Below the pieces are notes generated by a model that searched no databases, was not told where the DNA came from, and saw nothing but the letters and a program-made list of their open reading frames with translations. This document shows positions 1-11,600 of a stretch of DNA of 64,000 nucleotides, piece by piece. The position numbers and the translations under genes were made by a program. The DNA comes from Ciona intestinalis (lineage: Eukaryota > Chordata > Ascidiacea > Phlebobranchia > Cionidae), in contig NC_020173.2 in NCBI RefSeq assembly GCF_000224145.3, positions 2,487,096-2,551,095 on the forward strand, read 5' to 3'. Positions within the stretch are counted from its first letter, which is position 1; each line of letters opens with the position of its first letter.

Positions 1-152
1 TCGAGTCGACTGCAAGTAGTCATCAAAATGTAAAAAATATGTATTTGTTTGGTATAGTCCATACATTTCCCCCAAAAAATGAATTCACTCAATTTTAAAA
101 TGCGTTTTGTATACCGTTTACTTGGTTTATAACATCGATTTCCTCCACTAAG

Positions 153-2983
153 GTTTTCATTGTTGAGTTTGGAGGTCAAGCTTTCACCACCACGGGCCTC
201 ACCCTCTCACAGTGGCTTTGGTGCATTTTCTTCGGTTTGTTTGAGCTCGTGTGGGGACAAATCGTCTCCAGCATTCCTAACAAGAGGCTTCCCAAGTTCT
301 TGACGGTAAAAAAAAACATAAAAATACATTTTTAATATATTTTTGTAATATTTTTGACTACATTGTAATTTTTTTTGTGTTTTTAAAATGTTTGTGAAGA
401 TTTTGTAAATTAAAAATTGGGATGAAAAATATTCTAAGTAACTGATTGATTTAGTGCTGAAAACTGTAAGATTTGTCTTCGTTTATCATTTATTCCATCG
501 TAATCTTCATATTTCTCAATCTTCTAGATTGGCAAATCCAAACCGGAAGAAGATGAGACTCTTCGACGAGAGGCGGCAGACACGGTTCCCGACCTCACTG
601 ACCAGAACCTCCGAAGAGGACAAATTCTTTGGTTCCGGGGTCTTAACAGGATCCAACAACAGGTGAGATCATCTTACTGTATTTTTGTTGTTGTTGTTTG
701 GTTGTATATGTTTCACATCTGGTAGCTTGTACAGGTCTAGTTGGTAGAGCTGTAGGCTCATGTAGAAACATGTTGTTTAGCATTTTTGAAACTCAGGTAT
801 TCATTTATAAAGAAATAGCTTAGTTTTAAGAAATTTAAAAGAAGAAAATTTTACATTTTGAGAACGAAAAAAACATTTTTCGAAGAAAAGATAAAAATTA
901 ATTAGTCAGTCATAGCTTAAAAAGCTGGTTTACTTCAGACAGCCGAATAAAACAAGCAAAATTTGAACAGATCAGAAACAAGCAAGAGCAGAGCATTCAT
1001 TACCGCTCCCTCATAGATGTGTCAGAGAAGCCTAAAACGTTAGCTATTGCCCGCCATCATTCGTCGCACCATGCACATCTAGAACCTGTGCCATCTGCTG
1101 CTGCAGTAAAACGTGCTGCACAGATCAAGCAGGCATGGGCAGTGTAGTGTTACAACAATAAATGTACAGCCTTTGTGTTTAAACAGGTAGGCAAACAGAT
1201 GAGTCAGTTTTATTTATAACTTGTGCACAGTTTTTTTTTTATCAATTAATGTCGTAAAAATTCATTGTTTCTGATTCGACTTTTGGTATAGAAAAACAGT
1301 CCTGCGAAAAAACAGCTTTGCTGAGTGAAATAAAAAAAAAATTTTTCCCCGTTTTTAAAATATATAAACACATAGAAACAGCGGAAATTGTCCTCCCCTA
1401 ACATTTGTTTCTTTGCTTCTTTTTATTGCTGTTGGGATTTTGGCGAGCGCAGATAAGTGTCGTGGATGCATTCCAGCAGTCCTCTGACCGACGGAAGACA
1501 TCCTCCGCATTCGGCGATGTAACTAAGCGTTGTGTGCTTGACAGTGTGACTCTCACTCATTTTCAGTGGTTTTCCCCATGTCTCTTGTGTACTAACCGTA
1601 GTCAGTAGACTGCCCTGCCATGCCCCTGGCTTGCCAATTTGCATGAGTGTTGGTTAGTTTCACCTTAGAACGTCTGATAGCTTGCCCAGAATCATGGCAC
1701 AACCATTTCTGCCCGAAGTGAATGTGAATGCAATTCTTTTAATTCTTGACTTAACTGATAACGCTGTAGTGGTACAGGCTTTACACTAACAACACTAGTT
1801 GCAAAATAACACTAAAATAACATAGCCAACAGACAGACAAGCATGGATTCTTTATTTAACATACATAGCGCTAGTTTGCTTCAATCAAACAGAAGACGTA
1901 TATCTTCGCATTTCTTCAACCTAATAACTCAGTATAACAGTCTGCATATATATAATGTTTGTATCACCTGGCATGGACTTCACTTACAAACTATTAACTC
2001 AGACCCACAATAGCCATATAATAGCCCATTAACACACCAAACACCTTTTCCACTCTCCACCTTTTTTTCTTTGACTGACAGCAATATACGGACAACGAGC
2101 TACAACCCACTTCCCCTGGGTGGCATCTCAACGTGCCATGTACCAACTTTAACCCATACTTTACCCCTGTCTCAAGCTGCCCCTCTTCACCTACCTCTCA
2201 TCGCAGTATCCTGGAACAGATGCCTGAACTTGAGTTCATAGGTAACTAGGAGTGGAATCACACAACTTGAAGACATATCTGCAGTTCTTAACATGCTTTG
2301 TTCTTCTGCTTGTGCCAGGCTGCCTACTAACCCTAAGCAAAGTTGGCTGGCTTCAGTTTGAGTGGCGTGGTTTCTTAAACCCAATGTTTCTTTCAAACAG
2401 TAGGATGTATAGTAACGTACACTTACATACTGTTGCACACTTAGAATGCGATAATTACCCAGACTCATAGATAAGCTGCATGTAGACGTCACTATAAATG
2501 TTGCAATTATAGCAGTAGTCACACTGTATGCGGCTCTTTCTTGAGCTGAACAAAACTTTGTCACACACAATCAATAGCTTTGTCAATTTTCCGATGTACA
2601 AAAAGTCACAAATGTACAGAACGCATTCTTACTTCATCAATATTTCATTGTGCTTTTTTTATAGAACCGCAATCAAATTGTTTTCCTACTTTTCGCGCGC
2701 AATTTAGACCCTGAACTTTTCTAAATTGATCTAATTCTAATTTACTTCTGTCTTCTTGCAGATTCGGGTAGTTAATGCATTCCGTAGCTCCCTGTACGAG
2801 ACCCGGCATTACAAGCGCAGTATGAACTCCCTGACCTCGATCCATGACTTTCTGCCGCAGCAACATCACCATGATGACGACGACGAGGAAGAAGAAGCTC
2901 AACAACTCGTCACGAGCGTTCAAGTCCTTGCCTCAGAAGAGAACTCCACTGAAAACAACCAAACGCAGAATTCAGTTGCGTAA
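153..2983 (+). CDS. ATP2B: Plasma-membrane calcium ATPase (ATP2B/PMCA), C-terminal exons, 5' part outside window
   Basis: P-type ATPase that pumps Ca2+ out of the cell. Three exons are visible: 153-305, 528-662 and 2762-2983, all joined in phase 0. The first encodes the end of the membrane domain (EFGG, then TLSQWLWCIFFGLFELVWGQ, the M10 region). The second holds the core of the calmodulin-binding helix, LRRGQILWFRGLNRIQ, almost identical to vertebrate PMCAs. The third continues with IRVVNAFRSSLYE, then an acidic and His-rich tail (HHHDDDDEEEE) and a stop at 2981-2983. The tail does not end in the usual PDZ-binding ETSL. The break after RIQQQ corresponds to the known C splice site of vertebrate PMCAs. 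A competing last exon lies at 971-1147. Identity is near certain; which paralogue cannot be said, and ATP2B is used as a family symbol. Confidence 0.93.
971..1147 (+). CDS. Candidate alternative terminal exon of the PMCA gene
   Basis: Opening after the AG at 969-970 in phase 0, this stretch directly continues the exon ending at 662 and stays open for 58 codons to a TAG at 1145-1147. It begins IRNKQEQSIHYRSLIDV and ends KRAAQIKQAWAV. It keeps the first Ile of IRVVNAF but then diverges, so it would replace the second half of the calmodulin-binding helix. An AATAAA follows at 1157-1162, only 10 bases after the stop. The acceptor at 970 has a poor pyrimidine tract. A better-looking acceptor at 938 (tttacttcag) would need a phase-1 donor for the same frame, or would add only three residues before a stop in phase 0. 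Position, frame and polyA signal argue for a real alternative 3' exon, but it is inferred from sequence alone. Confidence 0.5.
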   Translation: MRNKQEQSIHYRSLIDVSEKPKTLAIARHHSSHHAHLEPVPSAAAVKRAAQIKQAWAV

Positions 2984-5080
2984 TGGTTAATTAAAGTGGA
3001 AAAACTCGCTACCTCTGAAAACATCATGGCTGGCAACACCTGTAGTTGTTTGCCACCGCCAGACAATGTGCTGCCATTTAGCGGGCATAGGTGCTTACCA
3101 ATGTGAAGAACTGTAATATATATATATTTATCAAAAACCCCTATTCCGTTGTTAAATTGACGTGATTCAGTTTTTTGTTTTAATTCTCATTGGACACGGT
3201 ACGCTGTGTGCAGAGCAAGTAGCTATTATATATATAGCTCCTGTCAAAGCACTTTACTGTTAAACTTATACCTACATATCGTTACATATCCACTGCAGGT
3301 GTATTGCATTTTTCTTTCACCCCGCGTTTTTTGCAGTGGTTGTCCTTGATTATTCTGATAGAAGCCAATGATTATTCTGCGCACAGAGTTCTTAAGATTG
3401 CTGCATAGTGATTGTGCACTTATGCTGCCGGGTCTCTGTCTCGAGTTACGAGCAACCTGTTTAAATATAAACGCTTCCGCATTCTTCAACGGAGCCATTT
3501 GAACCCGTTTAACTGTTTAATCACAAAGGCTGATGCATGCTGTTGTATCACATGTGTATAGTGATTAATATATGATTTTATTTTTTTTCGGAAATTTTTT
3601 ATATGCACCTGTCACTCAAGCAGTTGCAACAAAAAAACTTAAGCAGTTATTCTATTTTTAGCGAATACCTTGTATCTGTATAGCTGCCACCCTACTCTAT
3701 ACTGTAGCTTGGCAAGCTGATGTTGTTTAGTTTAGTGCTGTTTTGTTCTTTTTCTAGTTTTAAGCGTTAATATTCATTTTTGTTTCGTATTGTACACATT
3801 TTGAGATTCGCCATGAACTAAATTTATTCACCAAAACAACCGAAACCACATCGTACATCAGATATTTAAACTCATATGGGACTGGTAGTAAAGCCCAGCA
3901 ACACGTATTCATTAATACCAACAAAACATGGTACATTTCAAAATATTTGTGCTTCATTTATACCTCCCAGAAACATAAGTGTAATTTAGGAAGTTTTTTA
4001 GATAGAGGGCGACACATTGGAAAAGGTGACTAAGCAGAAATTTAAACAACCAAGGAGTTTTTTTGTTTGCCTACTTTGAAGGTAGTTTTAGTACTATTGA
4101 ATAGAAAAATGTAGTATTTGTAGTTCACTTTAAATTAGAGATGTAGCATGCTCTTTTAAGCTCTAGTGAGTTTCAGTGCAAAATCAACTTATAGTTTCGA
4201 ACTACATTTCTCTAGTTTTTAGAACAAAATTGATTATGCCGCAAGGGGCAGTTTCAGTTGTCACTGATTTATTGATTACTTGTCAGGGGAAAAAGAACTA
4301 ACAGAAGTCAGTTAAAACATTTTAACATTAAATTTATCCAGTTAATTCATAATTATTTACACATTTTAAATTGTCCATTAGGAATTAGCACTAAGAAATC
4401 TTTTAAAATCTGTTTTAGTTGAGAAAATCCATACATTGCCTGCTGTAAAACCATACCTACATTTGTGCCAAAATTGAATTTCAAATGGAAACAAAAGGTA
4501 AGCGTAATTAAATTTTAATTCGGATGCCGGTATATACAATCAATAGCAGGCATTATGCACAGCAGTGCTACTTCTTTTAACAAGTCTACCATGCTAATTA
4601 GAATATATTCGTTCTTGAAATTATTTTGTATGTTCACAGATTTTGATTTGGGTGCGAAATTAGCAGCATGAATTATTTATTATTTGAGCCAATAAACAAA
4701 AAATGAGCTTCCAAAGTGAACCTGAGACTTCAGGAGTTTTGAGGCATTTCATCTGTGCTACAAGGTTTAAATCAATATATATACCATATATATATATCAT
4801 TACTGTATGAAAACAACACATGAAATGTTTGCAAATTTAAGTTCTATCACATACAGAGGTTCATAGACTTGTTTGCACTCACATGCTGCATCATAATTGT
4901 TATTGAGACAATCAGTCATTGCTGTGAGTCAATGTTACTGGGCTAAATCAACTTATTTTTAACGAATGGTGAAAGACATCTTATTATAAGCCACATTGGA
5001 AATTAGAAATACTTGAAAAATTAAAATTGATGAGGACAACATTGGCCCAAAGTATAAAGTTTGTTGCAAGTTCATTTTGG
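2984..5080. other. Non-coding interval between the PMCA 3' end and the CARHSP1-like gene
   Basis: This holds the PMCA 3' UTR and the convergent spacer to the next gene. I see only AT-rich sequence with short (TA)n tracts near 3118 and 4790. No ORF has coding character and I recognise no repeat family. Confidence 0.5.
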
Positions 5081-5145
5081 TCCTGTTTATTATAAACTGG
5101 AACATTAAAAATAAAACATTAATGGAGGTTTTTTTGCTTTGCTTC

Positions 5146-5637
5146 TCAATGCTTTGCAGGTGTTCCGTCCCAACGAACATGTTGATCTTTGCCATCGATG
5201 CACATTGTAACGATACGCACTTCCACTGCCTGAAATTTCTCCATTTTAGGGGGGGATCGGGTCAATTTGTATGAGAGTATGTCGCCATAAAGAGGGACAT
5301 AATCACCCTCAATATCCGATATGTGCATGAAGATTAAATCATCTGAAGAACCATCTGTAGGCTTGATGAAACCATGGCCTTGTGAGCAGGAAAAGAACTG
5401 ACATACACCTTGATGAACTGGACCTTCTGTAGCTCTGCGACTGGCAGAATATGTCCTTGTACGCCGAGTTACCATTGGACTTGGAACCAGAAACTTATGT
5501 TCAGAAGTCGGCGATATGGTTGGGGTAACATAACCAGCATCGCCGTCACCGGCGGTAGAAATTCTCGGCCGATTGTAAGTTATTTTTACCGGACTGCTTT
5601 TCGTAACTGGAGTTTGGTTGGGTGTATCAGCACTCAT
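5146..5637 (-). CDS. CARHSP1: Cold-shock-domain RNA-binding protein, CARHSP1/CSDC2 type
   Basis: A 163-residue single-exon ORF. Residues about 75-143 form one cold-shock domain with RNP1-like QGHGFI (86-91) and RNP2-like IFMHIS (102-107), followed by EGDYVPLYGD and the family-typical PPKMEKFQAVEV. The stretch VPSPMVTRRTRTYSAS (51-66) matches the phosphorylated linker of CARHSP1 (PSPxxTRRTRTFSA). Known members bind mRNA 3' UTRs and single-stranded nucleic acid in the cytoplasm; a role in mRNA stability is inferred by family. Length is close to vertebrate CARHSP1 (about 147) and CSDC2 (about 153), and the two paralogues cannot be separated here. A minus-strand AATAAA lies at 5086-5091, 55 bases past the stop. 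The start is the first ATG; a pyrimidine-poor AG at about 5660 may be a cis or spliced-leader acceptor. Confidence 0.92.
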   Translation of the reverse strand: MSADTPNQTPVTKSSPVKITYNRPRISTAGDGDAGYVTPTISPTSEHKFLVPSPMVTRRTRTYSASRRATEGPVHQGVCQFFSCSQGHGFIKPTDGSSDDLIFMHISDIEGDYVPLYGDILSYKLTRSPPKMEKFQAVEVRIVTMCIDGKDQHVRWDGTPAKH

Positions 5638-6194
5638 ACTAAAGTTTTTAAATAAAATGCCTGCTAAATTTCACTCACCTATAATGCTGTTGGAAACGCA
5701 AGGTTACTTTTATACGTGATTCAAAATGTCTATATGATATACCATTCAACAGCAGCAGCGATCCTGTTCAAACCAGCATTCTAAAATAGACCATTATGGA
5801 CTGCACCACTAAAACATAATTTCAAAACCCTGAGTAATTGCCTTTTCGACCAATTCTGCTGATTTGTGCAGTTTAGCCAGATGAGAAAAAACGCAACTAA
5901 ACTAGAATACCAACTAACTGCAGGAATCCGGGCAGTGTTTCCTAATATTTTAAGCGGTTTATATTTTAAAGATTAATAACAACGAGCTATTTAAAATTTG
6001 GAAGCGTATTTTCAGACGAATAGCAGATAATATGGATGACTTTGAATAAGTAAATAGACACCGAAATAGTCAAGCAACAGATAAGATCATTGGCAAATCA
6101 TAGACAAAATATGGACAAACACACATGGACAAAACCTGGTGAAAACATGGACAAAGCATGTAAAATTATTAATAAATTTTACATCTTTTTGCAT

Positions 6195-6528
6195 CAAATT
6201 GGGTATTGCCCCACTATTTTTCGCACAAGCCACTTTTCGTAAATTCTCGTAAAAATTATAGGTTGCAGAATACTGCTAATGTAAATATATTTTATTTTGG
6301 TATCCCATCTTCCCCCACATCGTAGTTCTGTAGGATTTTATTGCCAAACTTTGAAAGGATTGCTTTTAAATTAATATTTTATGCCTCGTGGGTTATTTAA
6401 AATATAATAAACTGACACAAAAACAAACTAATATTTAGAAAATATATTCGAAATTGAGTCATTTGCACTTGAATTTAAACTTTATGAGAAGTGGCTTTTG
6501 CGAAAAACAGTGTAACAATACCAATTTG
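6195..6528. mobile_element. Non-autonomous TIR element (MITE-like), about 334 bp
   Basis: The two ends are inverted copies over about 45 bp. The left end reads caaattgggtattg followed by tttttcgcacaagccac; the right end is the inverse, with gtggcttttgcgaaaaa followed by caataccaatttg. The interior has no ORF and contains a stray right end of the gtggggaagatggga MITE at about 6300-6322. No clear target-site duplication is visible. Confidence 0.6.
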
Positions 6529-6907
6529 TAGGCAAAACTTGTAAACTTAATTGATAGCTGTTATCAATTTTCTGTTATTAGTTGATATGCATTTGTAGGA
6601 TACAATATTTATCAATTGGTGTTAGAACAATACCCATTGTCGTTCAGGCAATAACAATTTTTATACAATAATATAATGTAAAAAACTGTTTTCAATTAAT
6701 AAAGGAATGGTAGTACTAATTAGTGGCATCACCCAAAAACCGTCATGTATTTTGGAAATATTGGGCAATATGTGCTTACGTGTCCCATCTTCCCCCACTT
6801 CACTAATATGAGAAAAAATCACACTGTACGAAATATTTAGCATTTTTGGTGAACCTGGATACTAGGTGTAAAGGTGTCCCATCTTCCCCCACTCTACTAT
6901 ATAACAC

Positions 6908-7094
6908 CGTGGGGTAAGATGGATACCATTAGCACATAATATCTAATGTTTCATGACCGTGTTTTAAACAATTAACAGCGGTTTATGGGAGCCGTGAGGA
7001 TGCGATTTTAAAATTCTTTGAATGTTACTTTCATACTAACAAATAGGACGAGAAAATAGAAGAAAATTTGTCCCATCTTTCCACACCATACTAC
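6908..7094 (+). mobile_element. MITE, gtggggaagatggga family, copy 1
   Basis: Starts gtggggtaagatgg and ends gtcccatctttccacaccatac, the inverted complement. The interior shares tagcacataatatcta, cgtgttttaaacaatta and agccgtgagga with the other copies. TA-rich flanks fit TA insertion. A second, partial copy follows at 7108-7180. Confidence 0.75.
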
Positions 7095-8629
7095 ATACAT
7101 ATATATAACACTGTGGGCAAGATATGTACCGTTAGCACATAATATCTAATATTTCCTAATCGTGTTCTTAACGATTACAATACCAGTATATTGGTGTATT
7201 ACGAAACTTGCCATCAATTCAGTATACTATGATAAAACCATACACGTTTGTGTTGCACAAAATCAAAATTTTAAGAAAGTTTCTTTCTACAACGCTGTTA
7301 ATATTTAATGCACTGTTACTGGAGAACAATTTTAACACAAAAGTAAGAAATTAACGTTTTGATAGATGTTAATACAAATGGTTCATCCTTTTTCGGGAAA
7401 CATAAACACAGGAGGTGTATAAAACAGAACACCTACGTTATAACAACTGTATTTTTCCGGCTATGCGAAGATTAAAGTTACATTCATTTATTAATACTTG
7501 TAAGAAATCGGTTGAAAAACATTGGTCCAAATTAAACAGAAAAAACTAAATTTCACAATGGTGAACATTTCATAAATAAAGGGGTGCTGTCATCCAGAGA
7601 AACCGAATGAAATTTTTTTAGCGATATGTCCCAAAACCTTGGGTTTGCTAAAGCTTCATCCGTGTGATATGCAATCACTAATGACGTTAACTCTTACACA
7701 ACAAAATGATATCTTCCCGTTCCATGAACCACAAATTAGAAATTACTTCATGAAAAACATCTGTTGGGGTAAAATGGTATAACCATAGCTGTTGGATCCA
7801 TTATCAGTTTGGAGAGCTTCCAACTATGTAGCTTCTTTCTGGCTCACTAGTTGTTGCAGTAATTGAGCAATGGGCCATCATCTTTTTTCTTTTTGTAACC
7901 TTTAATAAAGTTATAAAATAAATTTTGTTCTAAAATAATATAAAACAGATATATTATATAGGTTACAAAATAAATAAAAACATAAACCAATGTTTCTAAA
8001 TAGATTATAAATAAAGATTTATTGGTGATATCTGTCAACTGTAGCATGCAGGTCATATATATATAATTAAACCATACACTAAAAACACAGATATATAAAA
8101 GCTAATTTTTTGGTAATACTAAGATTAGCTTTTGTGGGTGAAATTATATTTATTATAATCTTGGATAAAGGATATAATCAATTGTCAGAAAGTAAAATCT
8201 TGTGTTAACATTAAAAATACAAGATACCCTATGCTAAGTTTTGTATAAGAAATAAAAGCACCTTGGTTTTTTAGTTGTATAAAACAACAAAAGTACCTCA
8301 TGTAAAACAAAAATACCGGTCATTTTAGTTTAAAATATTATCCCATCTTAGAATTTTATTTTCAGATAATTTACAAACTTTTAATTAACTATAACATTTA
8401 GGGAATTTTTAGCAGATGACGTAACCCGATGCCCAAACATTAACAAACCAAAGAAACTAGCAATGCGTAGTTCCATTGCAAAGTATTTGTAGTGGGTGTC
8501 AATAAAGTTCTGTGAACCTAATTTAAGCTACCACATCCTGTGTTTTACTATGACTAGCCCAGTATTTAGTTGTAGTATATTTACATAGGGATGTACTATG
8601 TTCTTGACAGAAGTAACAGAACCATCAAC

Positions 8630-11600
8630 ATGCAACTAGTTTGGATGTTTATCTTTCTAAATGGAGCTTGTTGTGCGAATGGTAGGTGAATATGATAATT
8701 TGTATCTTGGTATTAATTTTCTTAACAATCCGAAATATTTTTTGTGTAAATATAAGTAAAGTGAACAGCCGGAATATTAGGTGTAACTGGTGTAATGGAA
8801 GTCAGAAGACACCAATGTTATAACTTGACAGTGAGCAGAAAAGGTGTATACACTAAGTGTGTCTTCAGTATGAAAATACATGTATATTATTACTTGACAT
8901 TGAGCACCAGCTTTATGAATACACCATGTGTGTCTTGTGTATAAGAAGACACCCATGTTATAACTTGGCAGTGAGCATGAGGTGTTTGAATGGCACCTAT
9001 ATTATATTAATTATAACTTGATAATGATCATGAAGTATATGAATACACCATGTGTGTATGGTGTATAAGAAGACACCAATATTATAACTTGAAAGTGAGC
9101 ATAAAGTATCATGACCAGGCTACAAGAAATCTATTTAACCAAGTTTTATCTCGTCATAGGAATCTACAGCAGTTTCAGTGGAAATTTCAATATACAGCTC
9201 CAATCAGCAGCACCAACAATAAGTTTTGATGTTCCCTACATGACGTGTTTAAGACAGGCACCAGCATACATTAACATTACAGTTACACCGTCATCTGCAA
9301 ACCACCAGTTCAATTCAAGTGTGGTTGAAATAAATATCAACTACTTTCGGGTGAAACTGCTAAGAACTGATCTCACTTCTGGGTGGGAAGTGATTAATTT
9401 CACAATACAATGGACATCTTTTACAGGAGCAGGTATTATTTTATTGTGTCTGTATCCTATGCTTACTGTCAACTTATAACATGGTGTCTTCTTGGACACC
9501 AGAATGACCAGATACTCATGGTTATTCATATTATACCGCATTTTACCAGAAGTTATACATAGGGGGCATTTCAGTTTATACATACCAGACATACATAATA
9601 CATAATATATTCATACAGCTTATGCTCGCTGTTGAGATGTAACAAAGCTTAAACCCTTGGTTCCATTCCATAGCAGGATTTACTGTAAGACTCTGCTTTT
9701 ATAGAATGGAACAGTTCAATGTGTTTTACTTGCAGGCATTGAAAGCTGCAAGGATGTTTACAACCTTGGCCACAAGGATATCCAAAGTTTACACCATTTT
9801 TCCAACTTCAAATAATTCTTTCCAAGTTTATTGTGATTTATCTGGAACGGAGTTGGAGGCAGGGTGGACGGTATGTGTGATGTCATACATTGGTATTGTT
9901 TTATATTATGATGTCATGAATAAAATTTATCAGTGAGGCACGCATTAGACTTGGGATGTAGGTCAATAGATCATGATAACCCCAATAGCAGCCAGCAAGC
10001 CAGGTGCTGCTAGTGTGGACCCCATTGTGACAGTTTATATACAATCAATAATAAAGGTTTTGTTTTGTAAGGGTAAGGTCTTTAAAAAGACCCACCTTAA
10101 ACCAGTACCCTTACCTTCTTGATTATGAATACAACTACAAAACAAAACATTTCAGGTAATCCAACGTAGATACGATGGTTCAGTAGATTTTTACCGAAAC
10201 TGGAATGAATATGTCACTGGATTTGGGAACAAAAATGGAGAATATTGGTTGGGTGGGTAAAGTATTTTGGTTATATACATCTCATGCTCAGTGTCAAGTT
10301 ATAACATGAGTGTCTTTTTATACACCAAACATACATGGTGTATTTAAACACCTCATGCTCAGTGTCAAGCTATAACATGGGTGTGTTTTTATACACCAAA
10401 CACACATGGTGTATTTATACACAATACACCTAATGCTCAGTGTCAAGCTATAACATGGGTGTCTTTTTATACACCAAACACACATGGTGTATTCATACAC
10501 CTCATGCTCACTGTCAAGTTATAACATGGGTGCGTAATGACAAAATTCATCAATGTTTTTATGCATATATATTTATCTACATTGTACATACAATAATACA
10601 CCTTTTATTGTAGTATTAGTAATGATATTTACAGGTTTGGAAAATATAAAAATATTGACGGAAAGTTTTGTAAGACTTCGTATTGAAATGGTGACATGTG
10701 CAAACCAGTCATTTTACGCTGAATATGGGTGAGTGTGTTGGTGTATTAATATTAACATTGATTTTATTCATTTGTATAAAATGGGCTTGTGAAAAATTAT
10801 GACCATAGCAAGTTATATTACCTGTAAATTGGACACTGTACTGACTACAGTTACCTTTAAATTGTCAGTGTGCAGTTAAAAAGTGTTAAAACATGGATAC
10901 TGTATTTTGTTTTGGATTTGGAAAAGTCAAAAACACAGTTTGTGAACCCTGCGCCCATTGTGGCACACTGTTCCCCCTGCGCACACTGCGGCACGCTGCG
11001 GCACACTGACATTTGAATGCTGCGGCACACTGACATTTTAGAGGGACTAGCGTTTTACATATTCTGTCACCAGAAAACCAAAAAAATAATTTATTGTTTT
11101 CCAACCTTCGATATTGTAGTTGACTTTTTAAAATTCAGGTTGTTTAAGGTCCATGCAGCAAGTAGTAATTATACATTGGAAGTCAAAAGTAAAACCGGAA
11201 CCGCACGTAAGTTATTTCATTTAGTTCTTTTTGATGCTTTGCCTGTAATGAAAAATTTTTTTTTGCATGAAATACCTAAACGGTACATAAGTGATGTGTA
11301 TTTGAAAACTGAAATAACTAGTTTACATTTTATATAAACCATTTTTGGGGGTTTTTAAATTTATGCAGGTAATTAAATATGGGAAGTAATTAATATTGTT
11401 GCAAATTTGCAATTAAATGGGAATCCGCTAAGTTTTTTTTGCTCCCTTTTAAATTTAAAATACTACAGTATTAGACTATTAGCACCATTTGATAAAAAAA
11501 AATATTTTTCTGACCAAATACAATTATTACAATTTCCAGTGCTAGTGAAGAGTCTTCACCCCACCTTATTTGCTAACCCCTAACCCCTAGGTTAGGTGTT

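Larger units (their letters stand above)
5700..8620. other. Intergenic interval between the CARHSP1-like and fibrinogen-like genes
   Basis: No coding signal seen. It holds a 334-bp inverted-repeat element (6195-6528), several isolated right ends of the gtggggaagatggga MITE (about 6300-6322, 6780-6800, 6872-6893), a full MITE (6908-7094), a second partial copy (7108-7180) and a SINE tail in + orientation near 7400-7490. Confidence 0.5.

Noticed and set aside
454-666. 70-codon plus-strand ORF overlapping a PMCA exon
   Set aside because: It is out of frame with the conserved LRRGQILWFRGLNRIQ exon (528-662).
5637-5692. 18-base gtgag...cag stretch before the CARHSP1-like ATG as an intron
   Set aside because: Far too short for splicing; at most the AG is a spliced-leader or distant-exon acceptor.
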